A program made the position numbers and the translations under genes. From JAAAOZ01 sp964496595 (GTDB lineage: Bacteria; Chloroflexota; Anaerolineae; B4-G1; SLSP01), in NCBI GenBank assembly GCA_964496595.1, contig CAZCAI010000085.1, positions 1 through 21,022 on the forward strand: DNA of 21,022 nucleotides, read 5' to 3'. Of the stretch, positions 5,831 to 12,786 are shown piece after piece. The stretch's first letter is position 1, and the number at the start of each line of letters is the position of its first letter. Under the pieces are notes generated by a model, which was not told the DNA's origin, made no database searches, and saw only the letters and a program-made list of their open reading frames with translations.

Positions 5831-8521
5831 ATGGCAAAATTTGATATTTTCGTAGGCCGTGAGGAAGAACTCAAGATCATCGATACCTGGGTGCAACGCC
5901 GGGGGACCATTCACCTTGTCGCCGTGCAAGGCGGCGGCGGGGTGGGGAAGACCTGGCTGCTCAAGGAAATTCAACGCCGTTATGGCGATCAAGACGAGTT
6001 CGTCGTGGTCTATTGGGACTACGCCGAGAATCCCGCCACCGGGCTTTCACAAGTCGCGGCGCTCTATCGCGATCTGGGCATCCAACAGGCCCACTTTATC
6101 AGCGAGTTGGCGATCTTGCAACAGAACGCCTACAACTGGAGTCCGGCCAAGTACAAGGAGAAAAAGCGCCGGCTCTTTCAGATCTCCATCAAAGAGCTTA
6201 GTCCCCTGCTGCGCGGGCGGCGCCTGATCTACTTAGCCGATACGATGGAGTTGATGACGACCACCGAGGACAGCATCGATCAATATTTCAGCCAATTCCC
6301 CAACTCGCTCTTTATCGGCGTGGGGCGCAATATCCTCCACGAGCATCTGCCGCGCTTCCGACAAACCTATCATCCCGATGACGTGACCTATCTTCAACTC
6401 CACAACTTCGACCGGGTGGAGAGCGAGACCTTCTTCGCGCGGATGGATAAGGAGGGCTTTATCGCACCGGAGATCCGCACCATGCTCCACTTCCTCACGG
6501 ATGGCCGGCCCGTCCTGCTCTCCCTTTCCGTGGAATGGATGGCGCGCCACGTGCCGCTCCCGATGATGACGGAGTACGCCCTGGCGGATCTGAGGAAGTT
6601 GCCCGATGAAGAGTTGGCCGAATTGCGCCAGACCTTCGAGTTCGAGTTGGTCGATCGCGTGCGCCAACTCAAAAATCCCCTGGATCGCGCCATCCTCTAT
6701 ATGGCGCACATCCACCGGCGCAACAACGCGGAGATTCTTGCCGCCCTGCTGGATATTTCGCCGCCTGAAGCCAAGCGCCTGGTGCGCGACCTGGCCGCAC
6801 TCTCCTTCGTCCGCCACAATCCCAGCACGGGGAGCTGCCTCCTGCACGATGAGATGAAGAATCTGGTCAACAAACATGCCTGGCCCTACGTCGATCCGAC
6901 GCACGCCGTGCGCCGTCGCCTGACGCGCAAGGTCATCGAGCGCTATTATGAGCCGCGCATCACGGCGTTGATGCAGGAGATCCAGGCCGAAATCACCCCC
7001 GCCTCCGACGCGCTGCCGCGCGTCGAGATCAGCGAGGCGGAGTGGTTGTTGTGGCAATTGGAGGCGGAGTGCCTCCATTACCACCTGCTCCTCAGTGAAG
7101 AGGAGGGCCTGGCCTACTTTGAGGAGCGCTTCGCGGATGCGCAGCGTAAAAATCACCTGATGCGCATCCAGTTCCTCATCAGCGAAATGGACATCGCCGA
7201 TCAGACGGAAGTGCGCAACCGCGTCGAACTGCGTCGCGCCGAGCTGTTGCGTCGTCGGGGCGAGCTGGAACAGGCCCGCGAAATCTGCGAACGCGCGCTG
7301 CGTGAGGAGGACTCCTCGCTAGATAATCGCATCAGCGCCTATGTGACGTTGGGTTGGGTGGCCGCGGCCTCCAATCTCGACGAGGCCCGTGGGCACTTCC
7401 AGCGCGCCCTGGATCTGGCGCAGAACCAGGGGGATGCCAAACTGATGGGCGTCTTTCATAACAACCTGGGCATGATGTACCGCCTCTCCAATCAACTCGA
7501 ACCGGCGGAAGAGCACTATCAGGAGGCCATCAAATACGGGCGCCAGGCCGAGAACGTGCCGCTGGTCGCTTCGGCCACCAACAACCTCGCCTACATCTAC
7601 CGCCTCTGGGGCGATCTTCCCCAGGCTGATGCGATGTGTCGCGTCGCGTTGGTGCAGCGCAAAAAGCTGGGCCTGGAGCGTGATCTGGGCTACAGTTATG
7701 TCACCAAGGCCGAAATCGACCGCGACCGGGGCGATCTGGAGAGCGCCGAGCGCTACACCAAGCTGGCCCTGCGCATCTTCGACCGCCTGAGCGAATCGCG
7801 CGGGCGCATCTTAGCCTATCAATCGATGGCCAACATCATGCGCCACCTGGGCCACTACGACGAGGCCAAGAGTTATCTGGAACAGGGCATCGATCTGGCT
7901 CAGCAGATGAACAACTATCCCCTGCTGGCCAGTCTCTATGACGTCTACGGCCGCACCGAGCGCGACAGCGCCGTCCACACCCTGGAGTTGAAGCGCGGCA
8001 GGCTGACGCCGGAACAGGTGGAGCAGCTCTTCGAGCCGGCGCGCGAGTACCTGGAGCGCAGCCAGTCGCTGGCCCGCCAATACGGCGGCGATCCCTGGCT
8101 CCAGACGCGCGGCGAGTTGGAGTTGGCGTTGACCTACTTCCTGAGCGCCACCCGCTCCATCGAGGAGATCCAGGCGATGTTGGATGAGGTCTGGGAGGAG
8201 GCGGCCCGGCTGGATTACGCGATTCTGCAAGGCTACGTCCAGGAAATCCGGGGCGAGATTGCGCTCCGGCAGCGCGATTACGATGCCGCCGCCGAGCACT
8301 TCGCCACTGCCGCGAAAACCATCGCCGCCTTCTCCGGGCGCGAACCGGCGCGCTTCTTCGACCGCTTGAGTGAGTATCTGCTGGATGTCGGTCTCCCGGC
8401 TGAGGCGGGCGTCGCCCTGGCCCAAGGCATTTCGGATGAGATTGGCGAATCGCCGCCGGGGGAGTTTTTGCAATCTCTCGCCGCCTTGTGCAAGCAAATC
8501 TTGATGTTGCAAGCGACTTAA
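5831..8521 (+). CDS. STAND NTPase with winged helix and C-terminal TPR array
   Basis: An 896-residue AP-ATPase/NB-ARC-like switch fused to a TPR scaffold. It opens with IFVGREEEL (6-14), the usual STAND entry box, then Walker A QGGGGVGKT (33-41, K40/T41), Walker B LIYLADTMEL (D137), GxP motif TDGRPVLL (G225-P227) and a winged-helix segment closing with LLHDEMKNLV (~340). From ~465 to ~710 there are at least six TPR-type helical pairs with the A-x-x-x-Y-x-x-A/L spacing (for example AEEHYQEAI, AERYTKLAL, AKSYLEQGI), and the helical tail to 896 may hold more. Such proteins hold an inactive NDP form until TPR-bound ligand or partner triggers NTP exchange and oligomerisation. ATG 5831 follows GAGGAG by six bases. 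Its stop TAA overlaps the Shine-Dalgarno of the radical SAM gene. Actinobacterial FxsT proteins, which accompany radical SAM maturases, have a comparable NB-ARC-TPR build. Confidence 0.9.
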   Translation: MAKFDIFVGREEELKIIDTWVQRRGTIHLVAVQGGGGVGKTWLLKEIQRRYGDQDEFVVVYWDYAENPATGLSQVAALYRDLGIQQAHFISELAILQQNAYNWSPAKYKEKKRRLFQISIKELSPLLRGRRLIYLADTMELMTTTEDSIDQYFSQFPNSLFIGVGRNILHEHLPRFRQTYHPDDVTYLQLHNFDRVESETFFARMDKEGFIAPEIRTMLHFLTDGRPVLLSLSVEWMARHVPLPMMTEYALADLRKLPDEELAELRQTFEFELVDRVRQLKNPLDRAILYMAHIHRRNNAEILAALLDISPPEAKRLVRDLAALSFVRHNPSTGSCLLHDEMKNLVNKHAWPYVDPTHAVRRRLTRKVIERYYEPRITALMQEIQAEITPASDALPRVEISEAEWLLWQLEAECLHYHLLLSEEEGLAYFEERFADAQRKNHLMRIQFLISEMDIADQTEVRNRVELRRAELLRRRGELEQAREICERALREEDSSLDNRISAYVTLGWVAAASNLDEARGHFQRALDLAQNQGDAKLMGVFHNNLGMMYRLSNQLEPAEEHYQEAIKYGRQAENVPLVASATNNLAYIYRLWGDLPQADAMCRVALVQRKKLGLERDLGYSYVTKAEIDRDRGDLESAERYTKLALRIFDRLSESRGRILAYQSMANIMRHLGHYDEAKSYLEQGIDLAQQMNNYPLLASLYDVYGRTERDSAVHTLELKRGRLTPEQVEQLFEPAREYLERSQSLARQYGGDPWLQTRGELELALTYFLSATRSIEEIQAMLDEVWEEAARLDYAILQGYVQEIRGEIALRQRDYDAAAEHFATAAKTIAAFSGREPARFFDRLSEYLLDVGLPAEAGVALAQGISDEIGESPPGEFLQSLAALCKQILMLQAT

Positions 8522-8531
8522 GGAGCGCGCG

Positions 8532-9881
8532 ATGAAAGTCATCCTGACAAATGATCCGCAAGATCGGGGCACGCTACAAATCCCGGCTCTGAGCGATTGC
8601 GATTGCGTCTGCGATTGCGCCTGCCCGGTCGAGGGGATGCAGCCGCCGGTGCTCTCGCTGCCCCTGGCCTACTACCTGGAGCTGACCTACGCCTGTCCCA
8701 ATCGCTGTCCGGGCTGTGGCAATCTCTCCGCGGCCGATATGGCGGGCCATGCGGCGGCGGCCCGCCCGGCGCCGTTGGATGGGGTGGGGTGGCGCGCGTT
8801 GATCGCGCGTCTGGCCGATCACGCCCAACAACTCAAGATCACGGGTGGGGAACCGACGTGCCATCCGGCGTTCGCTGAGATTATCCGCGCCGTGGCCGCG
8901 CACGATCTGCCCTTCACGCTCTTCACCGCCGCGCGCTGGCCCGATCCGCAGGCGATGTTGGATTTACTGCAAGAAACGGAGCGCTGTGAAGGGTTGCTCA
9001 TCTCCCTCCACGGCCCGGACGCCGCCGCGCACGAGGCTTTCACTGCGACGCCCGGCTCCTTCGATGACACCGTCGCCAACATCCGGCGCGCCGTCGCCGC
9101 CGGGCTGCCCGTGGCGCTCAGCCTGGTGATCAATCGCCGCAACTGGGAGCGCATCCCGGAGACGCTGGCGCTCGCCGCGCAGTTGGGCGCCAATCACCTC
9201 GTCTGCAATCGGATGTTGGGCGCGCCGCCTGACGAGTTAGCGCCCAGTGCGGCGCAACTCCGCGCCGCCATCGCGACCATCGAGGAGCTGCGCGCGGCGG
9301 GGCGCGCTATTCGCTTCGGCAACTGCATCCCCCAATGCTTTGCGCCGTCATCCTCCACGGGCTGCACCGCCGGTCGCACCTTCGCCACCATCGATCCCTG
9401 GGGCCGGATGCGCCCCTGCAATCATGCCCCGGTCATCGCGGGCGATCTGCGCACCGAAAGCATCGCGGCGGTCTGGCGCGGCGCGACGATGCAACGCTGG
9501 CGCGCGATGATCCCCCCGGCGTGCGAATCGTGCGCCGCCTTCGCGCGCTGTCACGGCGGATGCCGCGCCCAAGCCCTCTTGCTGGGCCGCGACCGCGATC
9601 CGCTGATGCGCGCGCCGCTGATGACCTTCCCCGCGACCGAGACGCTGCGCCTCTACGCCGGCCTGCGCCCTGTCCTCCAGGGCCAGACTCGGCGGGAGGA
9701 TGAGGACGCGCTCCTGATCACCCATCGCGGGCGCGTGGTCGGCGTCCCCGCCGAGTTGACCGCGCTCCCCGTCCACTTAGATGGCGACCTGACGCTCGCC
9801 GACATCGCCGCGCGCTACGGCGAAGAGGCGCTCCGCTGGATCGGCGCGCTGCATCGGCAGAGCTTCATGCGCTGGGCGTAG
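8532..9881 (+). CDS. Radical SAM/SPASM peptide maturase with N-terminal CxC cluster and C-terminal PqqD-like domain
   Basis: A 449-residue predicted iron-sulfur enzyme that would use S-adenosylmethionine radicals to modify a peptide or protein. The core starts LELTYACPNRCPGC, with C55, C59 and C62 binding the radical 4Fe-4S cluster, and has the SAM-binding motif ITGGEPT (~103-109). A SPASM region with auxiliary-cluster cysteines follows, ending C331-x2-C334-x5-C340-x3-C344. Residues ~391-449 (LLITHRGRVV, then LDGDLTLADIA) look like a PqqD/RRE fold, which binds leader peptides in RiPP pathways. Before the core, residues 22-32 read DCDCVCDCACP, five cysteines at every second position, encoded by near-repeats of GATTGC. 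ATG 8532 has TAAGGAG six bases upstream. A later ATG (8637) has no spaced site. The start lies 10 bases after the STAND-TPR stop and the CHAT gene follows after 5 bases, so the three are almost certainly cotranscribed. No separate precursor gene is seen. Confidence 0.9.
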   Translation: MKVILTNDPQDRGTLQIPALSDCDCVCDCACPVEGMQPPVLSLPLAYYLELTYACPNRCPGCGNLSAADMAGHAAAARPAPLDGVGWRALIARLADHAQQLKITGGEPTCHPAFAEIIRAVAAHDLPFTLFTAARWPDPQAMLDLLQETERCEGLLISLHGPDAAAHEAFTATPGSFDDTVANIRRAVAAGLPVALSLVINRRNWERIPETLALAAQLGANHLVCNRMLGAPPDELAPSAAQLRAAIATIEELRAAGRAIRFGNCIPQCFAPSSSTGCTAGRTFATIDPWGRMRPCNHAPVIAGDLRTESIAAVWRGATMQRWRAMIPPACESCAAFARCHGGCRAQALLLGRDRDPLMRAPLMTFPATETLRLYAGLRPVLQGQTRREDEDALLITHRGRVVGVPAELTALPVHLDGDLTLADIAARYGEEALRWIGALHRQSFMRWA

Positions 9882-9886
9882 AGCGG

Positions 9887-11431
9887 ATGGAGTCCCAAGA
9901 AAAAGAAATCCGCGCCGAACTGCAAGCCGTTGAGCGTGTCCTGGCGATGTTAGCGGAACAAGTAGCGCGCGGTACTATCGAGTATGGGCAATATCTACAC
10001 GTTTCCGAGGCTCAGGAGCGCAAAAGGGACAAACTGCGGGCGCAATTGGGGCTGGAATCTGCGCCCAGCGGAGCAGGGGCAGAAGATGCGATGCGCCAGC
10101 TCTCGGTAGATATCATGGCGTCCTCTCCCCCCCATCCCACATACTCCCCAGAAGAAAAGAAGCACGCCGAGCTGCAAGCTGTCGAGCGCGTCTTGGCGAT
10201 GCTGGAGCAGCAGGTAACGCGCGGCAATATCGAGTCCGAGCAATACCTGCGTCTTTCAGCCGCTCAGGAACGCAAAAGGGACACACTGCGGGCGCAACTG
10301 GGGCTGGCGCCTGTACCCGGCGGATTAGGGGATGGGATTTCCCCGCTCCCACGCACCTATCAAGCGGTCGATCTCCGCATCTTCCGCGAGCGGGAGACAA
10401 TCCCGCACACCTATCCCATCGAGCTGCGTCTGCCCGCCGGTTGGCCCGAATTCCAGCGGGAGATGCATCTGGACTTAGTCGCCTTGCGGGCGCTGGCCGG
10501 GGATATCGCGGCCTACGGGCGGGCGTTGGGCGAGGCGGTCTTTGCAGCGTCGGGCATCGGCGGCCCCTATCGCGAGGCGCTGGCCGCCTTCAAGGCGCAG
10601 GGGCAAGGCGTGCGCGTGCGCCTGCGGCTGCCTGGTAGAACCGCGTCGGCTCTCCACGAGGTGTTGTGGGAACGCATCCATCATCCAGTCGGCTCGTCTT
10701 GGCAGCCCTTGGCGCCGACGGCGGACGCGCTCTTCTCGCGCTATATCCCCACGGAGGCGTGGGCCGCGCCGCCCTTGGCGCTCGATCCGCCGTACCGCGT
10801 CCTGGCGATCATCGCCGCGCCGCATAACCTGGAGGATTACCGCCTCGCGCCCATCTCCTCGCAGGAGCGCGAGATGTGGGAAGCGCTCTTTGCAAATGTC
10901 CCAGAGATTGAGGCGACGATCTTGGATCGCGAGCGCGGCGCGCCGGCGACGTTGAAGCATGTGCGCGAGGCGCTGTTATCCGGCGGAGGCTTCGACGTAG
11001 TACACTTCGTGGCGCACGGCGCGGCCGCCCGTTCGGGCACGGCGCTCTATTTGGAGGATGATGCCGGCGCGGTGCAGATCGTCGCCGCCGAACAGGTGGT
11101 GGAGGCCTTCCGCGCGGCGGAGCGCAAACCCCGGCTCTGCTTCTTGGCGGCGTGCGAGAGCGCGGCGCGTGCGCGGACCGACGCCTTCCTGCCGCTGGGT
11201 CCAAAGCTGGCGGCGGAGGCGGGCATCCCCGCCGCCATCGCGATGGCGGATCGCGTGGGGATGGGTACGGCGCGGGAGTTCACGGGGCATTTCTACCGGC
11301 GTCTCATCGAGCACGGCGTTGTCGATCTGGCGATGCAACAAGCGCGGGCGCTCATTCGCGAGCGCGGGGATTGGAGCGTCCCCGTGCTCTTCAGTCGCCT
11401 GCCGGAGAACCGTCTCTGGCGGCGAACGTAA
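9887..11431 (+). CDS. CHAT-domain cysteine peptidase with two N-terminal helical-hairpin modules
   Basis: A 514-residue protein of the caspase-HetF-associated protease family. The catalytic dyad is H377 in VHFVAHG and C423 in FLAACESA, with a typical core start YRVLAIIAAPHN (~305) and end VPVLFSRLP (~501). Residues ~10-56 and ~94-140 are near-identical helical hairpins (AELQAVERVLAML, then GQY/EQY and QERKRD-LRAQLGL) homologous to the hairpin of the first operon gene, and they are joined by low-complexity linkers. Residues ~150-300 are the mixed alpha/beta region usual before CHAT. It is predicted to be cytoplasmic. CHAT proteins act as proteolytic effectors in bacterial conflict systems, such as the caspase-like Craspase subunit Csx29 and gasdermin-activating proteases. 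The substrate here is unknown and no gasdermin gene is in the window. The 5-base gap and weak ribosome binding site point to translational coupling with the radical SAM gene. Confidence 0.9.
   Translation: MESQEKEIRAELQAVERVLAMLAEQVARGTIEYGQYLHVSEAQERKRDKLRAQLGLESAPSGAGAEDAMRQLSVDIMASSPPHPTYSPEEKKHAELQAVERVLAMLEQQVTRGNIESEQYLRLSAAQERKRDTLRAQLGLAPVPGGLGDGISPLPRTYQAVDLRIFRERETIPHTYPIELRLPAGWPEFQREMHLDLVALRALAGDIAAYGRALGEAVFAASGIGGPYREALAAFKAQGQGVRVRLRLPGRTASALHEVLWERIHHPVGSSWQPLAPTADALFSRYIPTEAWAAPPLALDPPYRVLAIIAAPHNLEDYRLAPISSQEREMWEALFANVPEIEATILDRERGAPATLKHVREALLSGGGFDVVHFVAHGAAARSGTALYLEDDAGAVQIVAAEQVVEAFRAAERKPRLCFLAACESAARARTDAFLPLGPKLAAEAGIPAAIAMADRVGMGTAREFTGHFYRRLIEHGVVDLAMQQARALIRERGDWSVPVLFSRLPENRLWRRT
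9914..10307 (+). repeat. Recent in-frame 142-bp duplication inside the CHAT gene
   Basis: Unit 1 (9914-10055) and unit 2 (10166-10307) are equal in length, ungapped and highly similar in bases as well as residues, both starting GCCGA-CTGCAAGC and ending GGGGCTGG. They are separated by a 110-base linker. The conserved nucleotide sequence points to a recent duplication of the hairpin module. Confidence 0.85.
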
Positions 11432-11468
11432 GCTCTGCGGCGAACGTAAGCCTGCGGCGGATGTAGCG
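11414..11468. repeat. Degenerate 18/19-bp triple repeat over the CHAT stop codon
   Basis: Three units occur in a row: CTCTGGCGGCGAACGTAAG, CTCTGCGGCGAACGTAAG and a diverged CCTGCGGCGGATGTAGCG. The CHAT stop TAA (11429-11431) lies in the first unit. It fills most of the 41-base gap to the convergent HD gene. No terminator is recognisable there. Confidence 0.7.
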
Positions 11469-11472
11469 CGTC

Positions 11473-12372
11473 TTACTCAGAGTCTATCTCCGTGCAATCG
11501 GGGCGGGTGATCCGGTGATAGTGCGCGGCTGAGGCCTCCGTGTGCTCCGCGTCGAAGACGTGCGCGTGAAGGTTGGCGATCCACAGCTTCCCCTCTTGCG
11601 TGACGTAGAGATACCGCAACACATCCTCAATTTGCGGATGCACGACCTGCCAGTAGAACTCCGCGTAGCCCTTGCGCATATCGCCTGGGCACGTGTAGTT
11701 GTTGTCCTCATCCACGCCGGTCTCCACGAACTCATAATAGAGCGCGGGAATTTTGCGTGGATACTTGGGATCGCCCAGTTGGCCGATGAAGTCCGCCGCG
11801 CGGATCAGCGCGCCGTAGCCCTGGGGGTCTCGATGCGCCTTATCCTCCGGGATGGGGAAGCGGCTCATCTCGATGTAGGAGACGATAGTTTCGGGGTCGA
11901 CATCGGTGGTCTGGAGATGGGCGCCGCCGAAACGCTCGCGAACGAAGAGTTGGCTCCGGTCAACGTGATAGGGCTGCAATGCGGCATCGGTGCCGCCGGA
12001 GGGGAGTTCGACCGTCTCATCGCCGACGCCGGTGGCGAAGCGCCCCCCCTTATCTGCCTGACAGATCCCCTTGACGTAGCCAATATCGTGGCAGAGCAGC
12101 GCCATCGTGAAGAGCATCCAATCCTTGGGCGTGACGCCGCCCGAGACGAGATGTTTCCCCTTGAGGATCGATTGCCCCACCGACGTCACTAAAATCGTGT
12201 GCTCCACGTTATGATAGAGCGCGTCGGAGTTGGCGATGTTTTCCAGCGCCAGTTGCGCTGTCCAGACGATGATATTGCCGTATTCAGGGCGCATATTGCT
12301 GTAGGTCTGTTGATAGGCCGTGCGCAACTCTTCAACAAAGTGATTGATGACCAATCCGTGCACATCGAACAT
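11473..12372 (-). CDS. HD-domain metal-dependent phosphohydrolase
   Basis: A 299-residue cytoplasmic enzyme. The metal site is built from YHNVEH (H54, H58), the doublet H95-D96 in LLCHDIGYVKG, and a later Asp in RAADFIGQLGDPKY (~200-215). The YHNxxH...HD layout resembles class I cyclic-nucleotide phosphodiesterases and related HD proteins, so a phosphate-ester or nucleotide substrate is likely, though the exact one cannot be told. I start at ATG 12372, with AGGAGG (complement of 12378-12383) five bases upstream. An open frame continues to 12492 but crosses the promoter at 12431-12459. The gene is convergent with the CHAT operon and has its own promoter, so a joint role is possible but not indicated by arrangement. 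Confidence 0.88.
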   Translation of the reverse strand: MFDVHGLVINHFVEELRTAYQQTYSNMRPEYGNIIVWTAQLALENIANSDALYHNVEHTILVTSVGQSILKGKHLVSGGVTPKDWMLFTMALLCHDIGYVKGICQADKGGRFATGVGDETVELPSGGTDAALQPYHVDRSQLFVRERFGGAHLQTTDVDPETIVSYIEMSRFPIPEDKAHRDPQGYGALIRAADFIGQLGDPKYPRKIPALYYEFVETGVDEDNNYTCPGDMRKGYAEFYWQVVHPQIEDVLRYLYVTQEGKLWIANLHAHVFDAEHTEASAAHYHRITRPDCTEIDSE

Positions 12373-12430
12373 AGTTTGCCTCCTGGGATCGCTTTGAGAT
12401 TGCAGCGAGCCGTTATTTATTTCTAACCCA

Positions 12431-12459
12431 AGTATAGATGGTTTTTGTTTGGGGGTCAA
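12431..12459 (-). promoter_or_regulatory. Sigma70 promoter of the HD phosphohydrolase gene
   Basis: On the minus strand TTGACC (12454-12459), a 17-base spacer and TATACT (12431-12436) form a good promoter. Transcription would start near 12424, leaving a ~52-base leader before ATG 12372. This also argues against the longer open frame starting at 12492. Confidence 0.8.
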
Positions 12460-12479
12460 TTCAATCGCCGCCCCCTGGT

Positions 12480-12652
12480 AGGGTTTTTCCATTTTGCAAT
12501 TATAACCTATTCACTCCAAGAGGATTGTTGAAACCGCGCCTCTGGGGCATATTTCGAACGTGTTTTCAGCTTGTGCAAGCAAAATGGGGATCTATCGATT
12601 GTGACATATGGCCCCGTGGAGCGAGAATGGAAAAGCCCTACTACATCTCGGC
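12480..12652 (+). repeat. Dispersed repeat, copy B (~170 bp)
   Basis: This is the second copy of the element at 3801-3961, in the same orientation and roughly four-fifths identical by eye. It has about 12 extra bases in its right half near 12594-12616. The left hairpin of copy A is degraded here (GAGGATTGTTGAAACCGC). It is non-coding, lies between the HD and subtilase genes, and has no clear target duplications. Confidence 0.8.
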
Positions 12653-12683
12653 GGAAGTTCCTCCCCAGTTCGCTACGCTCGGA

Positions 12684-12735
12684 GCGGATCGTCAGATCCG
12701 CGACTCTACGTCGGAACGGGGATCTGACGATCCCC
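12684..12735. repeat. Paired inverted hairpins (REP/BIME-like)
   Basis: Hairpin 1 is GCGGATC-GTCA-GATCCGC (12684-12701) and hairpin 2 is GGGGATC-TGAC-GATCCCC (12718-12735), each with a perfect 7-bp stem. Their cores GGATCGTCAGATCC and GGATCTGACGATCC are exact reverse complements 20 bases apart, so the whole is also a 14-bp inverted repeat. Flanks (GCGACTCT; CCTTGGAGC) match the corresponding parts of repeat copy A. With no T-run it is not a standard terminator, although it lies ~50 bases past the stop of the minus-strand subtilase. Confidence 0.82.
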
Positions 12736-12786
12736 TTGGAGCAAATTTAACGGGGGAGCCATTTATGCCGCGCTGTACTACGGTTG

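Noticed and set aside
6233..7156. 307-codon minus-strand open frame inside the STAND-TPR gene
   Set aside because: Antisense shadow with no motif. The plus strand has Walker A, Walker B and GxP motifs.
12373..12492. N-terminal extension of the HD gene
   Set aside because: It crosses a good sigma70 promoter (12431-12459), and ATG 12372 has a strong AGGAGG site.
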